NCBI RefSeq assembly: GCF_910592395.1 | Contig: NC_088308.1 | Location: 6,029,001-6,093,000 of the forward strand | DNA length: 64,000 nucleotides | Origin: Lineus longissimus | Lineage: Eukaryota > Nemertea > Pilidiophora > Heteronemertea > Lineidae | Direction of reading: 5' to 3' | Shown here: piece after piece, positions 38,601 through 50,944 of the stretch | How positions within the stretch are numbered: position 1 is the stretch's first letter | Layout: every line of letters begins with the position of its first letter | The notes under the pieces: generated by a model | What the model was told of the DNA's origin: nothing | The model's database searches: none | Seen by the model: only the letters and a program-made list of their open reading frames with translations | Position numbers and translations under genes: made by a program

Positions 38601-40476
38601 TTCTTACCTGGATTCAAATACGACTAGAACTTTAGCAGCTGTTCTAAGGGCATCATCAAGCTTGTGCAGTCTCACCAGGCGTTCAGAGCTCTCAGCCAGC
38701 AGACTAGGTAGAGGACAGGGCAGGATACTGTGAAAAAGGAAAATAATGTGTCAGCTTGGAGGATATCCCTACTAAGAAGAGTCTATTATACAATGTTACT
38801 AATAACAGTTCTGGTTAATTCTGGATAATTTCTGGTTATTCCTCAAGCTCATGTACATGTATGCTCCTGGTGTTAAGTATGATACCCATTGTAACACCCA
38901 CGTAACTGCTGTGAAACAGGAATGTTCTCTTATTCAAATTCAACTCACATGCTATTAGCAATATGCAATATCAAGAAAGTTTATTACATCAATAGAAAAC
39001 AATGAAAATCCATTACATGTAACTGTAAGAACAAAACGATCATACGACCAGACTGAAAACTAACTTTGTGTGCTCCATGGCCTTCAAGATAAGTTCAGAC
39101 GCTGGCTTAATCAGGCTGGCATCTTCAAGACACCGGGACAGGAGAATCACATGCTGGTTATTCAAAAATAAGCATTTAGTTATGCCTTCTGTAGCGCAGA
39201 TATCTGATAACGTATTCAGCATGGCAGTGGAGGCAGTCACATCCTTTTCTTTGACAGCATATGCCAAGAGACCAAACAATTCTAATGTGATTCCTCCTGA
39301 AGTTAGAAGCTTTCCTTGGGACTCCAAATCACTGGCTTTCTGTTGTGAAGATGTCTCTTCAACACACTGCAATATCTTCTTCAGCAATTTGATGGCAGAT
39401 TTCGACACAAACATACTGGGATCTGTCAGGGACTTCATTATTTTATTGATACCACCTGAAATATTGAAGGCAAGTTTGATTTCAAAACTGTGTCAAAGTG
39501 TAAAACTGGTGTATGCCAACAGTTTTATGATGGGAAGTTGCTAGATCGGACGTGAACAACATCTGTCCTGAAGAAGCCATTGTTGACAATGGTGAAAGTG
39601 TAGATAATCCGACTTTGTGAAAGAGATTGTGACGTGAGGAGAATAATGTAAATTTCGACAGAAAAAAGCAAATGTCTCCATAGAAACACGAATGATTGGT
39701 TTACAATGATAAAAGAACACAGTTTAGGCTTACCTATTTCCACAACCAACTCCAAAGCCTCGTGATTCGTGAGCATCATCTCCAGCGCTGTGAACCAAGC
39801 CTCCCTCACAGTAGCATCCAGAAACATGTCAGAACGACGACACCCCGCAAAGGCTTTCTTTAGAGAACCATTCTCTGCAATTAACTGGTAACCTCCTTCA
39901 ATCTTTCCAAGCAAGGCATAGACTTTAAGCGTAAATGCAGCAATCTTCGTATTACGATGACACAATGGTGCATTCGTCATGAGATTGTCGACCCCTTCAA
40001 GGCGCAGGAACTCCTGTAGGCTCACGGCACCTGCAGAATTAAAAGATTATCGCTATTTTTTGGCCAAGTCATTAGGAGATTCACATGGAGTAGTTGCTGA
40101 CAGAAGGTCACAATCTATGAATAGGTGCTGATATGGAATAGGAGTCTGCTAATTTAAACCATGCCAATTTAAACCATGCTAATTGCTACCCCTAACACAA
40201 ATGATCGTGACTTTTTAGTTTTAGATAGATACCCGGGTCCATGTTTTACACATACACAAACATAAGCAGAAACCTACCATTCTTTTGAGACATAAGGGTC
40301 AGCATCTCACAGATACAAGAAAGAAGTCGATCAGGAATGGTGTCATCTTCGATTGAGACCTCTGGATTACAGAAGAGGGTGAAGACCTTGTCGAACTTTC
40401 TCATCATCCTTTCACTGTCATCAGTCTCAATGGTAACAGACCCTACCTCAGTGTTACTCAGACCTTGTTGGTTCAT
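35693..40476 (-). CDS. BRAT1: BRAT1, BRCA1-associated ATM activator 1
   Basis: HEAT-repeat protein. It was described as a partner of BRCA1 and ATM and, more recently, of the Integrator endonuclease INTS11. Nine coding exons on the minus strand: 40476-40278, 40030-39734, 39455-39065, 38727-38608, 38399-38219, 37811-37572, 37470-37299, 37062-36911 and 36532-35693. Phases agree at every junction and give 863 residues (human 821). Repeated helical pairs are seen throughout, for example DATVREAWFTALEMMLTNHE, KSAIKLLKKILQC, and MCDVRWEVRDSALTFVAGVC. The C-terminus is SLLDDIIAWSTESEDILVDCY; the terminal Cys-Tyr resembles the vertebrate end. Exon 4's neighbour at 39065 uses a GTTAGT donor. The gene is head to head with UQCRC2 and convergent with PLA2G12. 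Confidence 0.85.
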
Positions 40477-40710
40477 AGTGAATTGAGTTTTTCTGAAACT
40501 GAAATGAGCATACAATAGACAAGTTGATAATATAGTCACTATTCATGGCACAATGGCCATCATCATGGATGGTGCACCGCAGGCGCAAGTACTCCAGAGC
40601 AAGTCTGAATTGCCAGGAGTAAGACATTTGACAAGCTGGAGTGAAGTACGTCATGGGTACATTGTCATACTGCCTCTTCTTCAAAAACTTCTCAGAGAGC
40701 ACTTTTGTGT

Positions 40711-40902
40711 GGTAACCGGAAAAACGCCGACCGACCGACCGACCGACCGACCTACTCGCCGACTCTGACAACCTCACTTACGGCATCCCATTCGCGCCTC
40801 ATAGCCCGGTTACCGGAAAAACGCCGACCGACCGACCGACCAACCGACTGACCTGCCAACCTACCGTCATATGCAGTATCCCTTTCGCTTCTCTATAGCA
40901 CA
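40711..40902 (+). repeat. Two tandem units with edge GGTAACCGGAAAAACG and (GACC)n
   Basis: Unit 1 (40711-40804) and unit 2 (40805-40902) each start with CGGTTACCGG- or GGTAACCGG-like sequence followed by AAAAACGCCGACC and a GACC array. Each ends in related tails (GCATCCCATTCGC and AGTATCCCTTTCGC, then TATAGC-like). Unit length is about 94-98 bp. An inverted copy lies at 41264-41337. Confidence 0.75.
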
Positions 40903-40926
40903 TGTATCTGTGTAGTGCCCAGCGCA

Positions 40927-41000
40927 ATGGACGTGATGGAGTCCGACGTGTCTGACAGCAGCATCTCCAGTCAATTATACCGGGAAAACGAGCCCACGCG
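40927..41000 (+). CDS. Candidate orphan first coding exon
   Basis: Opens with ATG and encodes MDVMESDVSDSSISSQLY then RENEPTR, followed directly by a strong donor (GTAAGG at 41001). Acidic-serine composition is typical of a protein N-terminus. No matching second exon was found before UQCRC2 exon 1 at 41673, and the product is not recognised. It lies between inverted copies of a GACC-type repeat, so it may be an exon moved by a mobile element, an upstream exon of a long gene, or chance. Confidence 0.25.
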
Positions 41001-41263
41001 GTAAGGAACTGATAACGATACTCTAAAGACATGCTTTGTCTACATGGTCGGTGGATATAAAAACATGATTTGGGCCTAATCTATGCACTGTAGTTTTTCT
41101 ACTCGAGTGTCTCGACCGATGCAATGCATGAACTGCAACTTTGTTGTCATTTGACCAGCGCACGTGCGCTTGTTTACAATTTCATTTCACGTGACCTGCT
41201 ATCGTGGATTGGATATATCACATTGACTTATGAGACCTGCGACTCAACTACGAAACTCCTTGG

Positions 41264-41337
41264 GTTGGTAGGTCGGAAGGTCGGTCGGTCAGTCGGTCGG
41301 TCGGTCGGTCGGTCGGTCGGCGTTTTTCCGGTTACCC
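41264..41337 (-). repeat. Inverted copy of the (GACC)n repeat with the same edge
   Basis: On the minus strand it begins GGGTAACCGGAAAAACG and then runs into a GACC array with small variants. With 40805-40902 it forms an inverted pair around about 360 bp that includes the orphan exon candidate. Confidence 0.75.
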
Positions 41338-41672
41338 TTTTGTGTTGGTACTCTTATCACCTGGCTTCACACTATTATTTTGTCAATTCAATCATTCACA
41401 AAATCCATCAACATCTCTAAAACCTACCAACTCCTTAATAGTAGGATTATATATTCTTGATATTTAGATACTCATTGTATCACTTAATCAATTATTTCAT
41501 CATTCTAGCGAAAGACATCAATGAACTAAGCAAATACAAAAGTATATTGATACATTCGTCTGCAAATCGCCAAGTTCTATTTTTAGAACTAACAGGACGG
41601 AAATTGCGCACTCGTCTCTGCGCAGGTAGCCGTATTCGACCTTGAGCCGTATTTCTCAAAAAAATCTTGAAA

Positions 41673-44600
41673 ATGAGAGCCTCCAGCAGGCAGATTGTTG
41701 CTTCGATTCAGGTAATTTTTACTTAGAAATGATAAGTTTAATGTAACCTACGTTTTTAATGCCTTGTTGACGAAAATTCGTCTTTACGTTTGAAGAAATA
41801 ATGCAGTGAAAGTTGGTCACCGGTTTGATAACTATCCGTGCAGTGTATTTTCCTGTACATTTTACAGTTACTAAATTTCGCCAGACCCAAAATCCCTTCC
41901 CCAAAATGTTCATTTTATCTTGTTGTGCACTGCAGGTCGATGGCAGTGATGATGTTTAATAAGTTGACTTTGTGGGCATTGCCATTGTTTATGTATGGCG
42001 TTCGTGTATGGTGTATGCAGTCCGTCCTCAGACTTGGTCGGTGTGTGCCGCAGACACCGATGATGCCGTGCCCGCGTCACGACTCACGTGTTTGGGTTGG
42101 CATTCTGTTGGATGGAAGGATTAAGTGATGTTGACAGCCTTGATAAAGGCGAAGGAATGTCGCCTTTATCAAGGCTGTCAACATCACTTAGTCTTTTTAT
42201 GAGTCTGTTGTGGCAACATATTGCATGTGATATGTCATTGTGTTTGCGAGTGACAATAAAGCCAATTTACTATAATAGGCATGGATTCTTGTCACATCTC
42301 AATTATGACAATATAAGTATTTGTCTTTCATGTCAGTCAGTGTCATCATCATTGCTATGTATCACCATCATGTTATTTGTTGACATTGTTGAATAGTATG
42401 GAATATCTATATAATTGTCTTCATTTCAGCGCCGGCTTTATGCCTCTCAAGCAGCCCAATCTCAGACAGAACATGCCCCACTTACCAAGCAAAGTCCCAA
42501 GGTATGTTTTGCAACACATGTGTTTTTGTAATTGATGTGAAGAGAACTAACTAGGCAAGGGGACAGGTAGGCCTGGCCAACTGCAGTTGGATGCCTTATG
42601 TTGTTAACTCAGTTGTCTTGTAGTAGTACCCATTTTGGAAGTCGGTAACTTTGATTGAAATATTTAGAATGTCTATTTAAATCACTCAGTAATTATATCA
42701 AAATAGAGAGTTTATGTGCCAGTAGATGGGCAGTTACCTGGACAAAATTCAGGATTTCTTTGCAGAGGAAACCCTGTCATTACCATACCACATGAAAAGT
42801 TAAATTCCTCTCTTTTCCAGGTCACCCGCTTGCCCAACGGTGTGACTGTGGCCTCTGTTGAGAACTACTCGCCTGTCACAAAACTAGCAGTTGTTTTCAA
42901 GGCTGGGGCTCGGTATGAGACTGGAAGCAACCTTGGAATAACGCATTGCCTTCGTAATGCTAGCAGTCTGGTAGGTGGGGCCTAAAGTGACTCTTTTAAA
43001 TTGTCATTTCACCCAATCAGCGACGTTATAACCTACTTTTCACCGCCCACGAAATGTACCACCTTTAGAAGTAGTACATTTAGGAGATTGGAAGACTTGT
43101 CGTCATTGTTTAAAAAGTTGTAAGTAGTTCCAGACACATTCACAGTAGGCCACCTCACATTTTCTTTGTCAAAGATGTCTAGCAAACAGAGTGTAAATTA
43201 CCTGTTCTTATTTATTACCCTCCTTCATGTTTCAGTCTAATAATAAGTGCACTGGCTTTGGACTCACTAGGAGCATCAATCAGATTGGAGGAAGCCTGGA
43301 GTAAGTATCCATTCAGTCTCTTTCTTTAAATTTGTCATTTTTCATAGGGTGTGTTACCCCAACCACTCCCAGCTCTGGTTTCATTCACTCACTCACTCTT
43401 GAAACTGTGTCAATTGTGCCACCACATCCCTCCAGGTCCTTAGCCGTCTGTTGCCACACCTCTCTTGCCACTGCAGGCTGAGGTCTATCTGCATCACAGG
43501 CTACATCTAACAACACCAATCCAGCGCTGTGGCATAGTTCCCTTCTGCGTTATTTGCCAATTCGTTCTCTTGCTTAAGATTCACTGCTGTTATTCAAAGA
43601 TTCATCCTGGACTCATTCCAACACCTCCAAGCACTTGTTAACTTAGTTCAAATTGATTCTTCAATTTTGTTCAGAAAGTTAATTGTTTGAATAAACCTGA
43701 TTGTTTGAATAACTATCCTTTATGTTTATTTGCAGCTGTACTACTACAAGAGAGCATATGATATACACGACAGAATGCTCACGAGACCATGTGTAAGTAG
43801 TGCAGATCATTTGACATTCTTTGGCATGTTTTTGGCTGCATAAATCAGGAGTCATCAGTATCATTACATTAAAAGCTTCTTGTCCGTAGTGTGTCAAATG
43901 GAAAACCAGCCACCTGATTTGCTTATGCCTATTATTTTCTCTTGACATCCAGACTTTTGGTTTGAAGGACAGATGTAATAGTACTGTCAAATCGATCGCC
44001 AAAACATCTAGTGATGGTGCATGATTTCGAATGCATGGTTCTGTTAAATTATGTTGTAGGACGTCCCAAAAGTTTAACAATTTTAAAATCTTTCTGCAAC
44101 ACCTGGGGAGATATCCTTTTGACCATTATTTCATCTCCTTCCAGCGATACTGCAGCGGAGTACCTCTCTTACGTCAGCTGCAATGTTGGCTTGAAGCCGT
44201 GGGAATTGAAAGATATGCAGCCACGTTTGAACGTTGATCTGGCCGTGTTAGCAGAACAGCCCGAGTCGCACTTGATTGAGTTACTTCACGAATCGGCCTT
44301 CAGGGATACCCTGGGGAGAAGCCTGTATGCCCCTGAATTCATGGTCGGACATTATGATGTGGACCAGGTAAGTTGTTGAAATCGACTGCCATGAATGCAG
44401 TTTAATTTGTAGTTAGTCCATTAGGAACATGTCATGTCGGCTCCTTGGTTCTTGACCCAGTGTTGGCTGAACTATTTATCTATGTATAGTTGTACCCTCT
44501 GTTGGGTAGAGAATGAGGTAGATATTCCATGACATTATTCTAATGGTTTGATTGGGCTACCTCCTGTCATAAGTCCATTGTGCCCATGAAAAAGTCTTGT

Positions 44601-47337
44601 CAATCTGTGATCATTCTGAACATGTTGCATATTCTCTACACCTTCCCTTTCCAGATTGCAGATTATGTAAATAATCATTACACCGCCGGACGTATGGCCC
44701 TTGTTGGTATTGGTATCGAACATGATGACCTTCTTCATTACGCCAAACACTTCAACCCCACTAGCGGCCCAGGAGTACCGACAGCACCAGCTAAGTTCTC
44801 TGGAGGTACGTTTTCAGTTTGAGTCGTGGGGAGTTTAGTAAGACTAGCAGCTGGTGTAATCAGCTAAATTTGTAGATGCCCTAGCTGCAGGATTTGAGAG
44901 TGGTCAGTGTTTCCAACTGTAATGAAGTTGGTAACTAAGGTAAATTTCACTGTGATCAGCAATTTAACGATTGCTTGTTTGTGAATGAAACCAGTAAACG
45001 CTTGGTTGATATCGATTACTGGTCAACAGCCGTCATCGATTCTTTGTCCCAGGTACCTGTGATGACCACCTCAGTTGGAGATGTTTATTGCATATGATCA
45101 TGATTGCAGATCGCAGGGTTGAAAATTGCTTGTTTGGAGGTTGCTAAAGCCAACGATGTAAAGAAATCATGATTTGGTTCAAATCGTAAAAACGTCTTCT
45201 TTCTACATGTTCTAGGTAACAAAAGGGTTGAGACAGGTGGCCCAGTCACCTTAGCAGCTATTGCAACAGAGGCGCCCTCCCTGAACAGTAAAGACCTGCT
45301 GGCATTGGGAGTTGTCCAGCATCTGATGGGCACTGGTCCATACGTCAAGTACAGTTCTGGTGCATCGTCAAATAAGATCGTCGCGGCTGCTTCTCAGGCA
45401 ACGAACAGCCCATTTGCTGTAAGTAATCAGTGTAATATTACATGTAATGGGTGCTGAAATGAAGTGCTTTTCACAGATCAATTGTCAGTATCAAGCACTT
45501 TACAACAAGTGTCAGCACTTTTGCTCGTGTAGTTGTGATTGCTGTTGTCAGCATGAAATGATTGGCTAAAGGCATGAGAATTGTAATGTTGAAGTGTTTC
45601 AGCTTTTCAGGATAACAATTGCACTTATCGCTCCCCTAAGTTTCATTCACTGCAAATATCAAAGAGTGCTATACTACATGTATAAGAGTGGAGTTTTAAA
45701 ATAGATTTTCTCATAATCGTTGGCTGATTCTGCTCTTATGGTTTCCTGTTTCTTTAAAATAAATACTTTTTAAACGCATTTTGATTTAACTTTTTATTGT
45801 GTATTTCAGGCATCTTGCTTCAGTGCCAGTTACAGTGACTCTGGTCTATTCGGATTCACAGTTGCTGGGCAACCACAAGACATGGACAAGGTTCGTATTA
45901 ATTGCATGTTGGCCAGTAATTATGCAATGGGGGTGTAAATAGTTTTTAAGAAAGAGACACACCAGTGTGTTTGTAGAAATTGGTTCTAGTTGACCCAAGA
46001 ATAAAACATACTTTGCCGCGGACTGCCATGTGCACTTCCAAATCCTGTCTACATTTACATGGCCCTACATGAAAGATGATTGGCTAAAGTGCATGCATGT
46101 AGTTTACTAAAAATGCCACCGAAAGAAGAAAGAGAATGACATGGGTTTTGGGTTTTGACCATGTTCATCGTCGCCACGAATTTCATTTGAAAAGTGCAGG
46201 CTGTTTGTTGAGTTGATGTCATGTTAATCTTTTCCAGGTCCTAAAAGCTGCTGTTAAGCAATTTGGACAAATCACAAAGGGAAATATCGACGAGAAGGAC
46301 ATTGTGAGAGCCAAGTAAGTATTGTAAATAAATAGACTTTTAGCATGCTTTTGCCATTAGTCTGGTTTGCAAATTTATGGTCAATCGTATGTACCAGTGG
46401 GTGGAAACCAGAACGCTGAACATTCTTGTGCTATCAAGTGCATGATGCTCACTCTTATCACTCAAACAACTGGTATAACTAGTACATGTACATGTTAGCC
46501 TGCCTTCGAATTTGATTTCAGTTGACAGAGGGCAGTCTGACGAACAGTTGAAATCACCACCTCCATTTTGCCAAGAATATTGGTTATTGGGTTCTTGCAC
46601 ATGTATGTCTTTAACTTTTTTGTAGGAGACTTGTACTAAACTTGCGATATTCAAATCATCCTCGAACTTCATTCTCCTTGTTTTCTTCAGGCAACAGTTG
46701 AAGAGTGCCCTCGCGATGAGCCTGGAATCATCAGACGTATGCCTGCAAGACTTGGCCCTCCAAGCTATCAACCTGGGAGAGGTCCAGTCTCTTGAAGCTC
46801 TCTCAAAGGCTATTGATGCTGTGTCAGCTAATGATGTACTAACAGTAAGCACAACTTGACCTGGACATTTTCTGTTGATTTTCTTCTGCCTTGTAGACGA
46901 GTAAATTCAGTTCTTTGCAATATGTTGGTAATGAGTGCTTCCAGTGTAGAGGAGTAGTTTTGACTACTGTTGGAATTGGCCCCATACATGTATGTTGTAC
47001 CACCACTTCCATGACACATTAACTATCTAACAATAGGAATTAAAAGTCTGGAGCAGAGTGACAGACTTTGCAAAGGCCACTGTGTACCATTGACTTCAAA
47101 GGAATTTCACTGATACCTGCTCCTTGCTCAGTGCATTGGCAAAGAGGCTTTGGCTGTACATGTACATGTACATCATGAATGTTTTGCCCAGATGAGGATC
47201 TGTCTTTCTAATAACTGATGATTTCTAATCTTTTTGTCTTTGACTTGCAGGTGGCAAAGAAAGTGATCACTGGAAAACCTACAATGGCTGCGATAGGCAG
47301 CCTGTCCAACACACCATACTTGGACCAACTACTTTGA
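41673..47337 (+). CDS. UQCRC2: UQCRC2, mitochondrial cytochrome bc1 complex core protein 2
   Basis: Core 2 subunit of respiratory complex III, facing the mitochondrial matrix, from the M16 peptidase family. Twelve exons: 41673-41711, 42430-42501, 42821-42970, 43236-43300, 43736-43792, 44145-44367, 44655-44805, 45216-45418, 45810-45890, 46238-46314, 46691-46844 and 47251-47337, total 452 residues (human 453). The N-terminus MRASSRQIVASIQRRLY is an Arg/Ser-rich presequence. Matching blocks include LPNGVTVASVENYSPVTKLA, VVFKAGARYETG, TREHMIYTTEC, SASYSDSGLFGF and MSLESSDVC. The zinc-peptidase motif HxxEH is replaced by GITHCLRNA, as expected for the non-catalytic core 2. ATTAAA-like signals follow the stop and AATAAA lies at 48054-48059. 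It is head to head with BRAT1. Intron 1 contains a perfect hairpin. Confidence 0.95.
42122..42190. repeat. Perfect 31-bp inverted repeat (hairpin) in UQCRC2 intron 1
   Basis: Arm 1 (42122-42152, starting TAAGTGATGTTGACAGCC) and arm 2 (42160-42190, ending GGCTGTCAACATCACTTA) are exact reverse complements, separated by the 7-base loop AGGAATG. Arms do not extend beyond these borders. It could be a fold-back element, a small-RNA precursor-like hairpin, or a cloning or assembly artefact. Confidence 0.9.
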
Positions 47338-50300
47338 AAATAGGAAATTTAGTCAAAGACCTTTGTAAATTCATTGTAATTAAAATTTAAAAACAGTGCA
47401 AACTTGCGTAACGTGGATTTCTGAACGACACCGCTGGAAACAAGCCTGAGTCATCATAAGTGGAATGGATGTTTGTTGGAATTCTATGACAGATTGTTAA
47501 GAATGGAACCTTCAAGATGCCGTTCCGTTATCTGTTTAAAAAAGTGCACACCTTTCAACCTTGGAACTGATTTTCAACTTCCATGCACTTCATTCAGCAT
47601 GAGGATGACCATGACAATCAGTGGCTGCATTTGAATGCCAGGTCTTCAAATGCCTGTACACATTAAAAACCTTGGTTTCCCCCACACGCTGTGTTATTAG
47701 GTTGTTTCTACTTCTGACCTCTTATTGGTCAAACCAAGTATGAATTAAATCTATACTTGGATTTAATCTATACTTGGTCAAACATAAGTCAAGGGGAAAT
47801 CAAGTGTTAATTAACAATTTCATTAAATATATTATTTGTGTTGTCTATTCATCACACTGAACTTAATTTTCATCCATGATGAAGGAGTTATACACTTGTC
47901 ATAATAATCCCTGATACATTGTACTTTCATCATGTTCTATTGTGATGTGCTTGTTACATGTAGCCGGCATTCCTTGACCTGCATCACTGACTAGATTTAC
48001 ACATGTAAATAGGGCATTTCCTATCGGGTGCTGCAACAAGTGGGCTCTCCGGAAATAAATGTTATCAATGATCAGTGTGTTTGTGATGAGGAATGACTGG
48101 AAACCTGTATCAATAACAATACGAGCAGTGTTAGTGTGTCTTTTGGAGTAGGGTAGACTGTTCTGTTCAAGCAGTAGGCCATTGTGTTGTAAAATAAAGT
48201 ATTTTGGTTTTCCATTTCAAACAAGTCTTGTCTGATTCTTTGTGCAGCTGCCATGCAGTTGTATATTGCTCTTGCAATAAAGTTCGTAAAGTCACAGAGG
48301 GAACAACCTTACTGGGTTGTGTTGTAACGTCACACACGAAATGACACAGCCTACAGGTATCTGCTGGTAGACAACCAATTCTTGACTCCACACGTCATTC
48401 TCATGGTCGAACCTGTTGCAGCAGGATTGTTTTGTCCCCTGACCTTGTTCCACACAGCCTCACAGGGCTGTGAAAGGCAGTGTACCGCTCTCCCACCCCT
48501 GTAATTCGCTGTAATCCATGCATGAACATGTTGATGTTCACCATTGTTGAGAATTTGCTGCTGTTCATGTTGACATGTAAGGATGTGACCTCCGAAGTGG
48601 CCACAGCACTTCCAGGTCATCTATGTTGACTGAGGATCGTTTGATAGAACTTTGCTCATAGTGTCCCCCAACCAAGAATACAAGCCATGTGAAGACACTG
48701 CAGAAGAGTGTGACAACAACCCATTGTCTCTGTGCTGTATGATCAATTGGAACCAACAAATTTCTGTCCTGGCTTAGACAAGTTACTTTCAGTTTTGGAG
48801 TCTTCTGGTGAAAACTCAGAGGGGGAAAATGACACGATACTTCTCCATGTTTACTACTCAAAAAAAGATCTTAAATGAGGAAACTGAGTGGGCTGTGCAT
48901 GGTTATTAGGCTGGCCTTGATCTCCTCTGGGATTGGGTTGTGATTATGACGATGTAGTCCTGATGAACATGCTGTAAAATACATGGATGGCTGCACATAG
49001 AGGCTGCAAGGAAGGACAAGTTGATGGACCTGGATGAAACATCTGGAAACATCTTTTTCATGTACATGTAGTGTACATGTACCACGATGGCAATCCGCCG
49101 GGGCAACCAATCCATGTCTCGGTTTTGTTTGGTGAAGGGTCCCAAATCTTGTCAATGACAATCTTGGCAGGCAGTCAAAATCCCCCAAGAATTTGATCTT
49201 TCCCCGGAATAGCCTCCATGTTGGAAAAGCATGGTTGCACCGAGGATGCAAGTAGGGAAAATTTGAAGGATCTGGATGAATCATGTACCGCACTCGTAAA
49301 TTGTACCATACATGTACATGCATCTGGTTGATGACAATCGGGAGGGAACCAATCTTGGAATGCACATCCATGTTCTGGTTTTGTTAGGCAAAGGGTGCCT
49401 TATCAATGTGGCAGGAAAAAGCCCCAATATAGTGGAGCTTTCCCAGAAAGCCCATGGAAAAGCCCCCATACAGTGGAGCTTTCCCAGAAAGCCCATGGAA
49501 AAGCCCCCATATAGTGGAGCTTTCCCAGAAAGCCCATGGAAACACAGTCCAAATAGGATTGCATCCCAGGTTCTCATGCAGTCTGCAGTCGTTGTAAATA
49601 ATGAGAAAGTTATTAGGATAATGCAGCAATACCATCAACAAGAGACTTTGGGTCACAGAATGGGCAATATTGGTGTGAATCTTGTGCCAATGTGACAAAA
49701 TTAGTCAAGGTCCTAGGGGAGGTTCTTGAGCTTGCCAATACTCCCTTAGATTATGGGACACAGAATTATCATGGCCTGAATTCCGTCACTACAAATGTCA
49801 AGCTTTCAATCTAATTCCAAAAATAAAGGTAAAACGAACAAGTAAATATCGTACTGTAAAAAGTTTATTCCCGATTATTTTAAACAATTCATGGTCGAAT
49901 ACATTGTGTACATTGCTCACTGATAATTACACCGAACACATGCAAATATGGTCAAATGCACCTACAGACTTATTTTGGTCTATGCTCAATTGATTAAATG
50001 TAGGCACCCTGTTTCCTTGGACACATTAGTAACGAAATCGTGCATACATGTAAAAGATACACTCCAGATGCAGTGGACCGGCCTGGTTCCTCACCACAAG
50101 GGGACCCAATTAGGATGACACAATGTGCTGCCCAGGGAGTCTAGTAAAAGATGGACACCAGAAAATAGTATATTCTGTTATTTAGTCCAATTTTCTTAAA
50201 TAAAGGAAAAATAATGAATTGACAATGGAGGCGTTTTACTGAAGGGTGCTTACTGCCAGCCTGGGGCAAATAGATGGGCTTCGTGGAAGGCTCTGACCAT

Positions 50301-50944
50301 GATCCTTTTAATAAGTTGACAGTCACAACTTCGTATAAAATGACAAAAAATATCAGAATTCAGTCCTTCATTTCTAAGACAATGCATTCATGTACATAAA
50401 CTACTTGATACTAACAAAATGAACACATCACATAAATACGTATTAATGTCTGCATGTTCCAGTTTACGTGCAGACGGAATGAGGCAGAAATATACAATTA
50501 CTAAACCAAAATGCCTTTCGTACGTGAACAACTTATTCTAAGACGCATCCACCAATCTCTCCTCAGTCTCCGCTCTGCTTTCGCACAGCCGAATCCAAAC
50601 TTGAGAGTGAAGATGACACTCACTGGCGTAGCCAAGATTTCCAGAGAGGGGGTCATTTTCAAAAATACAGGGGCACTTTCCTCTTCATATACCTTTCACC
50701 AGTAAACTCTACTACATGTACGAGTATGTGCAGAGCAATTACCGTAGAGTGCTTTAATCGTTATTCCCCTTGGTAAGTCAAGGTGTGCTTGAGGAAGCCA
50801 ATTCAGAACCGTGGTAGCCGACTTGCTGATCAGCATACACAATCTTACAAGAAAGCTGACATTGGAAGAAATAACATCCAACTTGAGGAGAGATGATGAG
50901 CTGATGAAATACATGTACTCTGTACTCAAATTATTCTAAATCCA
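47338..50944. other. Intergenic region between convergent UQCRC2 and METTL14
   Basis: No gene recognised. It contains the UQCRC2 3' UTR (AATAAA at 48054), many ACATGTACATG palindromes, a 41-bp tandem repeat of three units at 49418-49541 (AGTGGAGCTTTCCCAGAAAG in each), a copy of dispersed repeat A at 50058-50143, and on the minus strand a candidate METTL14 poly(A) signal at 49864-49869. The frames on either strand at 48070-49700 lack homology and splice support. Confidence 0.5.
50058..50143 (+). repeat. Short palindromic dispersed repeat A, copy in METTL14 3' region
   Basis: From TACACTCCAGATGCAGTGGA through CAATTAGGATGAC to GCCCAGGGAGTCTA; ends are imperfect inverted repeats. Compare 24291-24360 and 7700-7780. 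Confidence 0.6.

Noticed and set aside
48871-49698. Minus-strand frames of 80-166 codons
   Set aside because: They run through a 41-bp tandem repeat and ACATGTACATG palindromes with no family match or splice support.
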